Of a stretch of DNA of 8,448 nucleotides, positions 1 through 5,763 are shown piece after piece. Both the position numbers and the translations under genes were made by a program. The stretch is from JASEFH01 sp034679905 (lineage in GTDB: Archaea; Halobacteriota; Methanomicrobia; Methanomicrobiales; JACTUA01), in assembly GCA_034679905.1 (NCBI GenBank), contig JAXDAH010000224.1:1-8448 (forward strand). Direction: 5' to 3'. Numbering within the stretch: the first letter of the stretch is position 1; each line of letters starts with the position of its first letter. The notes below the pieces were generated by a model. That model did no database searches. It saw nothing but the letters and a program-made list of their open reading frames with translations, and was not told the origin of the DNA.

Positions 1-2
1 AA

Positions 3-638
3 GAACGATTGCGGCTCGATGATACATTAGACTTGAGCACCGTCCACCGAATAGCAGGCGCGGATGTCTCCTACGCCCGGGATGGGGGCAGGGGCTATGC
101 AGCGGTCGTCACATTCAGCTACCCGGAGCTCGAACTCGAGAAAGGGGTATGCGCCGCTTCCGAGATCCAGTTCCCCTATATACCCGGTCTGCTCGCATTC
201 CGCGAGGCCCCCATCCTCCTCGAGGCCTTTGTGCAACTGGAAGAGGCGCCGGATGTCATCCTGTTCGATGGGCACGGCGTGGCGCATCCGCGGAGATTCG
301 GGATAGCGAGCCATATGGGAGTTCTACTGGACACGCCCAGCATTGGCGTGGCCAAACGCAATCTTACGGGGAGCTTCTCCAGTCCCTCGCCCACCCGGGG
401 CTCGACATCCCCCATCTATTCGGATTACAGCGTGATTGGCATGGCAGTGCGGACATCGGAGAGGGCGGGACCGGTCTTCGTCTCGGTCGGGCACTGTTGC
501 GATCTCGAATCGGCTGTGAAGCTGGTTCTCACGGTATCCCATGGTTATCGGCTGCCCGAACCCCTCCGCCAGGCTCACCTGCTGGCAAACCGCGCTCGAA
601 TACGGGGCATGAGACCAGAAGATCAGACCGGATCGTGA
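3..638 (+). CDS. nfi: Endonuclease V (deoxyinosine 3' endonuclease), 5' partial
   Basis: Endonuclease V nicks DNA (in some lineages RNA) one phosphodiester 3' of deoxyinosine, starting repair of deaminated adenine. The family motifs are all visible. Numbered from the TTG at 9, they are AGADVSY with D19, the PYIP strand-separating wedge at 56-59, FRE with E66, DGHGVAHPRR with D87, GVAKRNL with K116, and GYRLPEP followed by H190. D19, E66, D87 and H190 match the metal-binding and catalytic positions of Thermotoga EndoV, so the enzyme should be active. The frame stays open to the window edge (codons for E and R precede the TTG). Family members usually carry 30 or more residues before the first Asp motif, against 18 here, so the true start probably lies upstream. 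The TGA at 636-638 ends a normal C-terminus. The next gene on this strand is about 470 bp away, so no operon partner is visible downstream. Confidence 0.93.
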   Translation, partial: ERLRLDDTLDLSTVHRIAGADVSYARDGGRGYAAVVTFSYPELELEKGVCAASEIQFPYIPGLLAFREAPILLEAFVQLEEAPDVILFDGHGVAHPRRFGIASHMGVLLDTPSIGVAKRNLTGSFSSPSPTRGSTSPIYSDYSVIGMAVRTSERAGPVFVSVGHCCDLESAVKLVLTVSHGYRLPEPLRQAHLLANRARIRGMRPEDQTGS

Positions 639-650
639 GTGCGGGTGAAT

Positions 651-665
651 GGGCTGATACAGCCC
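651..665. other. Short hairpin just after the endonuclease V stop
   Basis: GGGCTG (651-656) and CAGCCC (660-665) form a perfect 6-bp stem with a 3-nt loop, 12 nt past the stop codon. No T-run follows directly; the nearest is TTTTT at 766-770. It could be a 3'-UTR structure that stabilises the message or helps it end. It is short enough to be chance. Confidence 0.3.
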
Positions 666-987
666 CGACATCGCTGCCGGACAAGATCTCGTGTCCTCCC
701 GCCTTTGCAGGGGGATCTCTGACGGCATACATCCTGAAGGACGAGTTCGACGGACATCGCCGGCATTTTTCTGTAATCAATACTTTTAAGTCCACAAAAC
801 CCCAACTACATCGGGTAGGATTGCCTGAAACGGCAGGATTTTCCCTGGATTTGAGCGGTATTCCGATGCGAATCAGGGCCAGGGATGATTGCGTTCATCA
901 GGTATCAAGGCAGCCAGGTAGCACCCGGGGGCGGCATAAGGATGAGGGATAGAAGAGCGGCCTCGTCCCCGATTACTGTCATGCGAT

Positions 988-996
988 ACGTATATG
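988..996 (+). promoter_or_regulatory. Possible TATA box upstream of the zinc-ribbon gene
   Basis: ACGTATATG is the most TATA-like stretch in the 150 bp before the gene starting at 1109. If used, transcription would start near 1018 and leave a leader of about 90 nt. The assignment rests on base composition only. Confidence 0.25.
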
Positions 997-1095
997 AAGA
1001 TACCCGTAACAACACAGAACTGAAGATGCATCGAACACCAAGCGTTGTCACGAAGAGGATTCCTCCAGGTACACTGCAGGAACAGCCTCTAAATA

Positions 1096-1099
1096 GGAG
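1096..1099 (+). promoter_or_regulatory. Ribosome-binding site for the zinc-ribbon gene
   Basis: GGAG, within TAGGAGT, lies 9 nt before the ATG at 1109 and matches the 3' end of archaeal 16S rRNA. It supports that ATG as the start. Confidence 0.65.
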
Positions 1100-1108
1100 T
1101 TAACGGCC

Positions 1109-1564
1109 ATGAGTTCACGGATCAATGCCCGCCACACCACCTGTCCCGGATGCCAGGAGGAGGTATTTCTGGACGAACTGGTGGGTGGACGCTGCCCGCT
1201 CTGCGGCTGCGCCCTTGAAGAAGAGGAAGACGCCTGCATGGAGTTCGAAGAAGGACTGGACCGTTCCGATCTCGCCTGGATTGTCTTCAACTATTTCATG
1301 TTCAAGCGGTTCGACGACCTGGGAGTGAGCCCGCTCCAGATCATGGAACTGCTGACAGGCTATGCAGACTCCTCGAACTACGGCACGAAGAGCGCACAGA
1401 CCAGCTACTATGAACTGGATCTGCCCCTGACCCGATGGGACAGGTTGAAACCCAAGCGGTGCAGAAAATGCGGCCGTATTTTTGTCAAGAACGGACGGAA
1501 AACCATGGCCGGGGATCTGACACTTCCTGGTTATTCTGTTCACTACATCTGCCCGAACTGTTGA
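1109..1564 (+). CDS. Double zinc-ribbon protein, function unknown
   Basis: This 151-residue protein has a zinc-binding cluster at each end. The N-terminal one is C12-x2-C15 ... C29-x2-C32 (CPGC ... CPLC, with an extra C34). The C-terminal one is C118-x2-C121 ... C148-x2-C151, in which the last cysteine is the final residue. Between them lie a strongly acidic run (residues 37-50, EEEED and EFEE) and a mainly helical, partly hydrophobic stretch (56-85, with WIVFNYFMF), followed by a Tyr/Ser-rich linker. This layout suggests a nucleic-acid-binding or protein-docking factor, but no specific function is recognised. The start is fixed by GGAG 9 nt upstream. The gene stands alone: 470 bp of gap before it and a perfect hairpin 9 bp after the stop. 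The paired CxxC spacing and the clean ribosome-binding site argue strongly for a real gene. The minus-strand frame 1115-1576 is its shadow. Confidence 0.82.
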   Translation: MSSRINARHTTCPGCQEEVFLDELVGGRCPLCGCALEEEEDACMEFEEGLDRSDLAWIVFNYFMFKRFDDLGVSPLQIMELLTGYADSSNYGTKSAQTSYYELDLPLTRWDRLKPKRCRKCGRIFVKNGRKTMAGDLTLPGYSVHYICPNC

Positions 1565-1572
1565 GGGCACTC

Positions 1573-1602
1573 TCACCTGTTTTCATCACGTCAAACAGGT
1601 GA
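1573..1602. terminator. Perfect 10-bp hairpin after the zinc-ribbon gene
   Basis: TCACCTGTTT (1573-1582) and AAACAGGTGA (1593-1602) are exact reverse complements around a 10-nt loop, starting 9 nt after the stop at 1564. The 3' side lacks a long T-run, so classical intrinsic termination is uncertain. It could instead be a 3'-end stabiliser, or an operator for the HNH gene that starts about 40 bp further on. Confidence 0.5.
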
Positions 1603-1644
1603 TTCTGCACGATACCCTAATGTATTCGATCGCCAGCAGATACC

Positions 1645-2223
1645 ATGCGAACCTGTGCATTTTTTGAACACGCCGATGCCATGAGCCGATCCCAGAGAAT
1701 GTCAAGACGCCTGAACGCAAACCGGGGTAGAGCCACCAGGGGTGGGCGGACAGCGGGCCGCCAGGATCGCGCGATCGAGATCCAGCTCACGCTGGATACA
1801 TTCGATACCTGCAGCGATCCCCTCTGCTGCGGACGGATCGAGGTGAACAGATTCAAACATCTCTGCTACCGCTGTCCGTATGCAGTCCGGAAGGACGGGA
1901 CGCTGATCTGCTCGTTGTCGAGCCTTCCCATTCGATCCTGGGATAAATACGCCCTCAAGGAGTGGAAGAAAGTTCGAGAAGCGATCCTGGAGCGTGACGC
2001 TTCCCGTTGCACTATATGCGGCGGGACGACCGCGCTGCACATACACCACATAGACCAGGACAAGACCAATGACGACCCCTGCAATCTTCTCACCCTGTGC
2101 GAGATCTGCCACGCGCGGGTGCATACGCGGCTGCAGAATACGGAAGAGTCCCGGAGAGTCCTGCAGGCCCTGCACGGCGCGCAGCCCCGGACGGCCGGCA
2201 CGGAAGAGTCGGAACCGCAGTGA
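1645..2223 (+). CDS. HNH endonuclease-domain protein
   Basis: The C-terminal half (about residues 105-162) is an HNH nuclease module of the McrA-like, zinc-containing type. It has C122-x2-C125, the His pair H134-H135 in LHIHHID, N147 in the NLL turn, and C152-x2-C155 followed directly by H156 and then H160. The HH...N...H signature and both CxxC knuckles are intact, so metal-dependent DNA cleavage is plausible. The N-terminal half is unlike a standard HNH protein: a basic Arg-rich segment (14-43), then a second cysteine group (C56, C61, C62, C74, C77) that may be a separate zinc site. The last 20 residues are low-complexity. The start is uncertain: no Shine-Dalgarno precedes the ATG at 1645, and the in-frame ATGs at 1681 and 1699 are alternatives. 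Stand-alone HNH proteins occur in restriction, mobile elements and repair; no methylase, integrase or phage gene lies nearby to decide. Confidence 0.83.
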   Translation: MRTCAFFEHADAMSRSQRMSRRLNANRGRATRGGRTAGRQDRAIEIQLTLDTFDTCSDPLCCGRIEVNRFKHLCYRCPYAVRKDGTLICSLSSLPIRSWDKYALKEWKKVREAILERDASRCTICGGTTALHIHHIDQDKTNDDPCNLLTLCEICHARVHTRLQNTEESRRVLQALHGAQPRTAGTEESEPQ

Positions 2224-2239
2224 GATAGGGATGGTCAAG

Positions 2240-2285
2240 CGAGAGGCCATCCTCTGTCTCTCGGGAAACATGCCCCCAGCGGGCA
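2240..2285. terminator. Tandem hairpins after the HNH gene
   Basis: CGAGAG (2240-2245) pairs with CTCTCG (2258-2263), or alternatively AGAGG (2242-2246) with CCTCT (2251-2255). A second stem TGCCC (2271-2275) / GGGCA (2281-2285) follows at once. Lying 17 nt after the stop, they are candidates for the 3' end of the HNH transcript. No strong T-run follows. Confidence 0.35.
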
Positions 2286-2392
2286 CTCCTAAGTCCCACG
2301 ATGAACGCCGCAGGGGGAGAGCATCGTTAGAGAGACTCTTGCTGCCCGCGACCGCATCATACACAGCATCTCGGAACTGCTCACTCGGAGAG

Positions 2393-2437
2393 ACGACAGG
2401 GGCAGGGCTCCTGCAAACCCCTGCCTCGCCCTCCGTC
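2393..2437. other. GC-rich dyad in the intergenic region
   Basis: GGCAGGG (2401-2407) is the exact complement of CCCTGCC (2419-2425), with an outer GACG (2393-2396) / CGTC (2434-2437) pair. It would form a stable stem in either strand's RNA. Its role is unknown; it may be part of the transcription-end zone between the convergent HNH and proS genes. Confidence 0.35.
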
Positions 2438-2516
2438 TATGCTTCGGGGTAGGCGCGAGGATTGCGGATTCGCCTTCCAGCTTTTCAGGAATATATCTCC
2501 AGACTATCATACTGCA

Positions 2517-2561
2517 GGGGCGGGGGCGAGGAGGGAGGGGGGGGTGCACCCCTCTCCCTCC
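2517..2561. other. G-rich hairpin with G-quadruplex potential
   Basis: The plus strand carries G4-C-G5-CGAGGA-G3-A-G8 (2517-2544), four or more G-runs with loops of 1, 6 and 1 nt, which fits the usual G-quadruplex pattern. The same DNA also forms a hairpin: GGAGGGAG (2530-2537) pairs with CTCCCTCC (2554-2561) around the perfect palindrome GGGGTGCACCCC (2541-2552). The two structures use the same bases and exclude each other. No gene begins nearby, so a role in transcript ending or replication pausing is inference. Confidence 0.6.
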
Positions 2562-2662
2562 CTGGTACGGTAAGCCCGGGTATACGGAGGGCGGCACACG
2601 CAGCGATGAACCGGATAGGTACCGTCCTACTCGTTATCCCCCAGAAATGCACTCCGGCAATG

Positions 2663-2678
2663 CGATTAATCCGATTAA
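2663..2678. repeat. CGATTAA direct repeat with an overlapping TTAAT dyad
   Basis: CGATTAA occurs at 2663-2669 and 2672-2678, a 9-bp period. The overlapping TTAAT-CCG-ATTAA (2666-2678) is also a small dyad. It is AT-rich within GC-rich surroundings, so it could be a protein-binding site, but it is short and has no gene beside it. Confidence 0.25.
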
Positions 2679-2881
2679 CATGCTTTTCGGTCCCGGTAGT
2701 GTTCCTCTGACCCGAAGAACAGATCCTCGCCGGTATCGGGTGACTACCAGACCAGAACTCCGATGCATCTTCTGCTTCAGGTCAGTCCGTTGTATACCGT
2801 GTCGCTTATACCGGGGTCAGGAGCAGGGGTGCGATGCAGGTCATAGCCGCCCGGGCGATCTTCAGTATCGATGACGTTCGG

Positions 2882-2886
2882 AAAAA
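2882..2886 (-). terminator. Possible oligo-T terminator of the proS operon
   Basis: Read on the minus strand, TTTTT occurs 17 nt after the proS stop, behind a C-rich run (ACTCCCCCCAC). Archaeal RNA polymerase can stop at short T-runs without a hairpin, but a single run of five is weak. Confidence 0.3.
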
Positions 2887-2903
2887 GTGGGGGGGAGTCG
2901 CCT

Positions 2904-4337
2904 TTAGTAGGAGCGGGCGAGGAGAGCAGGCCTTCCGATTTTACCGCAGACCGGACAGGGGCCTTCCTGCAGCACCGCTACGGGGCATTGCAGGTCCGTT
3001 CCGAGGATACTCGCGTCGACATCCTTCTCGATGAGTTCTGCGCACTCCGCAGAGCCGCACCAGTGGATCACTGCCATGCCCTGCTTCACTGCCTGTATTG
3101 CACCTTCCAGATCGGACGCCACGCCGATCCGGAACTCCATCCGGGCTCTTGCCCGTTCCCGGATCTCTTCCTGCAGATCGGCCAGGATCCCGGTCACCGC
3201 TTCCCGCATGCCGGAACGCTCTATCGTTGTGCGCTTGCCCAGCCGGGTCACGGCGGTCACAACCCCTGCATCCAGATCCCGGGGCCCGATCTCCAGCCGC
3301 AGGGGTACCCCCCGCATCTCCCAGTGGTAGTACTTCGCACCGGGGCGGATCTCGCGGGTGTCCCGTTTCACACGAATACCCGCGTGCGTGAGCTGTTCTT
3401 CGAGCTCGACCGCCGCTGCACTCACGTCCTCCCTCCGCTTCCCCATCAGGATGGGCACCACCACCACCTGGACGGGCGCGACCAGCGGGGGCAGGATCAG
3501 ACCGCGGTCATCCCCGTGTATGCTGATGAGAGCGGCGATGCTCCGCTCGGAGATGCCGTAACAGGTCTGGCAGGCAAATCTCTGGATGCCCTCGGCATCT
3601 TCGTACTGGACGTTGAACGTCCGTGAGAAGTGATCTCCCAGGTGGTGGACGGTTCCAATCTGCAGCGTCCTCCCATCCGGCATGACAGTATCCACGGCAA
3701 TCGTGTAGTCAGCCCCTGGAAATTTATCCCAGTCCGGTCGTCGGGATATGACAACCGGGATGCAGAGCCGATCATAGAACTCCCGGTAGAGGGCGATCGC
3801 CACCCTCACCTGCTCCTCTGCCTCCTCCCAGGTGGCGTGGACCGTATGCGCCTCTTTGAACGATGTGATCTCCCGCACGCGTATGAGCGGGCGGGTATGC
3901 TTCGTCTCGTAGCGGAACGTATTCACGACCTGATAGAGCTTCAGTGGTAGATCCGCGTGCGAACGGATCCACAGGGCATACATCGGGTAGATCGCCGTCT
4001 CGCTTGTCGGACGCAGCGCCAGGCAGACATCTAGGTCGTTCGAGCCCCCGCGCGTCACCCAGTAGACCTCGTCCTCGAACCCTTTGATGTGCTCTGCCTC
4101 CTTCATGAACTCCTGGGAGGGGATGAGCAGGGGAAAGAGCGTCTCCTGGTGATCCCGATCCATCAGTTCGCGGAGTTCGTCGTATACCCGCCTCCGTATC
4201 GCAAACCCGTAGGGATACCAGACGTACAATCCCTTCACCGGGTACCGCACATCCAGGATCTCTGCCCTCCAGAGCACCTCGTTATACCAGCTGCTGAAAT
4301 CATCCTTCTGGGGGAGGGCCCCCGTCTCTTCTTCCAT
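2904..4337 (-). CDS. proS: Prolyl-tRNA synthetase, archaeal/eukaryotic type
   Basis: This enzyme attaches proline to tRNA(Pro) in the cytoplasm. The 477-residue length is normal for the archaeal/eukaryotic type, which lacks the insertion domain of the bacterial type. The class II core has the proline-pocket RPTSE (109-113), motif 2 from FRYE (141-144) through REITSF (155-160), HHLGDHFS (231-238), and motif 3 GDDRGLILPP (275-284). The anticodon-binding domain follows at about 290-395. The C-terminal zinc domain has C427, C432, C461 and C464. The protein ends in a tyrosine, as in ProRS structures where the terminal Tyr reaches towards the active site. The start is firm: GAGGT lies 6 nt before the ATG and overlaps the stop of the SpoIIM-family gene upstream. 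It is the last gene of a three-gene minus-strand operon. The AT-rich end of that gene could also hold an internal promoter. Confidence 0.97.
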   Translation of the reverse strand: MEEETGALPQKDDFSSWYNEVLWRAEILDVRYPVKGLYVWYPYGFAIRRRVYDELRELMDRDHQETLFPLLIPSQEFMKEAEHIKGFEDEVYWVTRGGSNDLDVCLALRPTSETAIYPMYALWIRSHADLPLKLYQVVNTFRYETKHTRPLIRVREITSFKEAHTVHATWEEAEEQVRVAIALYREFYDRLCIPVVISRRPDWDKFPGADYTIAVDTVMPDGRTLQIGTVHHLGDHFSRTFNVQYEDAEGIQRFACQTCYGISERSIAALISIHGDDRGLILPPLVAPVQVVVVPILMGKRREDVSAAAVELEEQLTHAGIRVKRDTREIRPGAKYYHWEMRGVPLRLEIGPRDLDAGVVTAVTRLGKRTTIERSGMREAVTGILADLQEEIRERARARMEFRIGVASDLEGAIQAVKQGMAVIHWCGSAECAELIEKDVDASILGTDLQCPVAVLQEGPCPVCGKIGRPALLARSY

Positions 4338-4343
4338 AAAAAT

Positions 4344-4349
4344 ACCTCA
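4344..4349 (-). promoter_or_regulatory. proS ribosome-binding site overlapping the upstream stop codon
   Basis: On the minus strand TGAGGT combines the stop TGA of the SpoIIM-family gene (4347-4349) with the Shine-Dalgarno GAGGT (4344-4348) of proS, 6 nt before its ATG. This arrangement favours translational coupling. Confidence 0.65.
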
Positions 4350-4913
4350 AATTACAAAATTTATGATTTCTGGCGTAATAAATGCCTCTATAACCGCCGC
4401 AATAGCGAGTAGAGGAACAACGATCGTAATGAATTTTCTGCCGAGGCCAAGCGCGAGTATCGCCGCATCCTCTCCATAAAACCACTCCTGGTAAAGTGCA
4501 TGCGCCAGCATCAACCCGAGCGCTCCGGCGATGATGAAGGATGGCACTTCGAAGAGTCCATGCGGCAGAATCGCCGCGGCCACAAAGAGAAGGCTCTGCT
4601 GTTCCCGCACCAGCTCCAGGATACCGCCGATTACCACGCCGTTCACGAGGATGATGAAGAACGTCAGGAGCCCAAACGATGCTCCTCCCAGGAAGAGGAG
4701 GGTACTGGCCTGGAGGTTGTTCAGGAAGATCTTCAGGGCGAGGAAGAACGGATCGTCGCCCAGGACGTCGCCCACAATCTGCTCGCGCATCACCTCGAGA
4801 AGTGCTCTTCCAGACTCCGGGCTGACGGAGACGGCTCCCGCACCCAAAAGGGTGGCAGTGCAGAAGAGAGCCAAGATGACAGCAACGGCCCTGCCGTACG
4901 TCAACTCAAACAT
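4347..4913 (-). CDS. SpoIIM-family (DUF95) integral membrane protein
   Basis: This 188-residue membrane protein belongs to the stage II sporulation protein M family, which is widespread in non-sporulating archaea and bacteria; its molecular function there is not established. Family marks are the NNLQAS motif (65-70), the FFIILVNGVVIGG helix (85-97), and LPHGLFEVP (116-124) followed by the small-residue helix IIAGALGL (127-134). Hydrophobic segments lie at about 8-28, 71-98, 107-138 (two short helices) and 161-178, with charged loops between. The ATG overlaps the end of the DUF63 gene by 8 bp (ATGTTTGA), and GGTG lies 4 nt upstream. Its own TGA overlaps the proS ribosome-binding site. It is therefore tightly coupled on both sides. 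The name should not be read as evidence for sporulation. Transport or membrane organisation is a guess only. Confidence 0.88.
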   Translation of the reverse strand: MFELTYGRAVAVILALFCTATLLGAGAVSVSPESGRALLEVMREQIVGDVLGDDPFFLALKIFLNNLQASTLLFLGGASFGLLTFFIILVNGVVIGGILELVREQQSLLFVAAAILPHGLFEVPSFIIAGALGLMLAHALYQEWFYGEDAAILALGLGRKFITIVVPLLAIAAVIEAFITPEIINFVI

Positions 4914-5751
4914 ACAGCACCATCCGCATCATATCCCGCACTCCTGGTGCCAGACCAACCACGATCATGGCCAGGATCACCAGGTGCCAGAGGATCGAAT
5001 TCCCCTCCTTGCGATACATCTCGAGGATATAGATTGCGGGCACCACCACAGCGAGTTTGAGCGGGAACATGGCAAACGCGGTCCCCGTCCATTCGATCAA
5101 CGCCGATCCGACCACGTGCTGCTCCACGTACTGCAGGGGGTGCAGGTCGATGCCAAAGGACGTCGCGCTGGCATCCAGCATATGCCCGAAGATGAGGCAG
5201 ATGTAGAGCGGATCGACAACAAACTCCCATTTCAGGAGATACCGCACAGACAGCCAGACGGCTGCGGTGGTGGCGACGGCAGTGGCGAGGATGATCCCGA
5301 GCACATCCAGAGCGATGAGCGTCTCCGACACCCCGAACAGGAGGAGAACGAGCCCAACAAGAGCACAAGCGCCGATGCCTATCCACCGATAGAGGCGTAG
5401 CGTAGCAGCTGTCTCCGCGTTCGCGCGCACGGCTCGGGCCGTGTAGAGCGCGCCCACAGTAAAGAGGAAGAGAGAGAAGAATATGAGCGGCGTCACCAGA
5501 AGGAACTGGAGATCGGACTGGATCAGGCCGGCGTCCTGCACGACCCGGAGCAGTCCCCCCAGGACGACATAGGGGAGTGTGGAGAGGATGAAGTCCCGGT
5601 CCACCGCGATCCCCTCCCTCTCGAACCAGCGGTGGATGAGATAGATGGCGGCGATGAGGAGTAGCGCATAGGTCAGCGTATCGATCAGGGTATAGGGCTG
5701 ACCGTAGCGTATGGGATCGATGTAATATTTGTATACGAACTCCCTAATCAT
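4906..5751 (-). CDS. DUF63 family polytopic membrane protein
   Basis: This 281-residue protein matches the archaeal DUF63 family, whose function is unknown. Its N-terminus, with KYYIDPIRYGQPYT (8-21), is typical and supports this start. Other conserved-looking elements are LRVVQDAG (68-75), GHMLDASATS (189-198) and GLAPGVRDMMRM (266-277). About eight hydrophobic segments are visible, near residues 23-40, 56-70, 83-105, 122-140, 147-168, 178-190, 226-244 and 253-270. The conserved Asp, His and Arg next to or inside helices (Q72, D73, H190, D193, R272, D273) suggest a membrane enzyme or transporter rather than a pure scaffold; this is inference. It is the first gene of the minus-strand operon. 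Its start lies only 12 bp from the divergent egsA start, with no normally spaced Shine-Dalgarno, so the transcript is probably leaderless or nearly so. Confidence 0.9.
   Translation of the reverse strand: MIREFVYKYYIDPIRYGQPYTLIDTLTYALLLIAAIYLIHRWFEREGIAVDRDFILSTLPYVVLGGLLRVVQDAGLIQSDLQFLLVTPLIFFSLFLFTVGALYTARAVRANAETAATLRLYRWIGIGACALVGLVLLLFGVSETLIALDVLGIILATAVATTAAVWLSVRYLLKWEFVVDPLYICLIFGHMLDASATSFGIDLHPLQYVEQHVVGSALIEWTGTAFAMFPLKLAVVVPAIYILEMYRKEGNSILWHLVILAMIVVGLAPGVRDMMRMVLYV
5728..5736 (+). promoter_or_regulatory. Candidate TATA box of egsA, inside the DUF63 coding start
   Basis: TTTGTATAC is centred about 32 bp before the egsA ATG at 5764. With the usual archaeal spacing of about 26 bp, transcription would begin near 5758, giving an almost leaderless egsA message. 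The box lies within DUF63 codons 6-8. Confidence 0.45.
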
Positions 5752-5763
5752 ACCTGATATTAA

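Larger units (their letters stand above)
639..1108. other. Gene-poor gap, about 470 bp
   Basis: No ORF here has a family motif. The open frames that cross it (such as 149-952 plus and 885-1103 plus) are Arg/Pro/Ser-rich, as expected from chance translation. Visible items are the hairpin at 651-665 and the weak pairs TGCCG/CGGCA (675-679 with 723-727) and AGATC/GATCT (684-688 with 714-718), which could form one interrupted stem. There is also a T-run at 766-770 after a GCCGGC palindrome, and an AT-rich TACTTTTAAG at about 781-790 that resembles a TATA box. No tRNA T-loop signature was found. Confidence 0.5.
2224..2903. other. Gene-free region, about 680 bp, between convergent genes
   Basis: No frame here shows a recognisable domain; the short ORFs (2462-2710 plus, 2289-2597 minus, 2647-2874 plus) are low-complexity, Arg/Pro-rich chance translations. 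The region holds the hairpins and G-rich element listed separately. It also has a looser nested fold at about 2694-2748 (GGTAGT with ACTACC, enclosing TGTTC with GAACA and CCCGA with TCGGG). I saw no tRNA, no rRNA and no array of repeats. A diverged small RNA is possible but cannot be shown from one sequence. Confidence 0.5.

Noticed and set aside
149..952. 267-residue plus-strand open frame
   Set aside because: Most of it overlaps endonuclease V in another frame, and its translation is Arg/Pro/Ser-rich with no motif. The endonuclease V frame carries all the catalytic residues.
885..1103. 72-residue plus-strand ORF before the zinc-ribbon gene
   Set aside because: It has no motif, a biased composition and no ribosome-binding site, and it ends inside the leader of the next gene.
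1702..2364. 220-residue minus-strand open frame
   Set aside because: It is antisense to the HNH gene, which has intact CxxC and HNH residues; no motif is seen in the antisense frame.
2289..2710. Short ORFs on both strands (2289-2597 minus, 2462-2710 plus)
   Set aside because: They run through the G-rich hairpin and give Pro/Arg- and Gly-rich chance peptides without a convincing ribosome-binding site or motif.
2694..2748. tRNA-like or cloverleaf RNA
   Set aside because: The nested stems are short and mutually imperfect, no TTCRANYCC-type T-loop is found on either strand, and no 7-bp acceptor stem fits.
1..2903. A defence island built on endonuclease V, the zinc-ribbon protein and the HNH protein
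   Set aside because: The genes are widely spaced with separate starts, and no methylase, helicase, toxin, reverse transcriptase or mobile-element gene is present. Co-location alone does not support a system.
2871..3626. 251-residue plus-strand open frame
   Set aside because: It is antisense to proS, whose motifs are unambiguous. The composition is that of a shadow of a GC-rich gene.
4347..4913. Sporulation function suggested by the SpoIIM name
   Set aside because: The family is common in non-sporulating archaea, and no other sporulation gene is present; the name is historical.
4531..5400. 289-residue plus-strand open frame
   Set aside because: It is antisense to the SpoIIM-family and DUF63 genes. 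Its hydrophilic, low-complexity translation is what reading hydrophobic membrane genes backwards produces.
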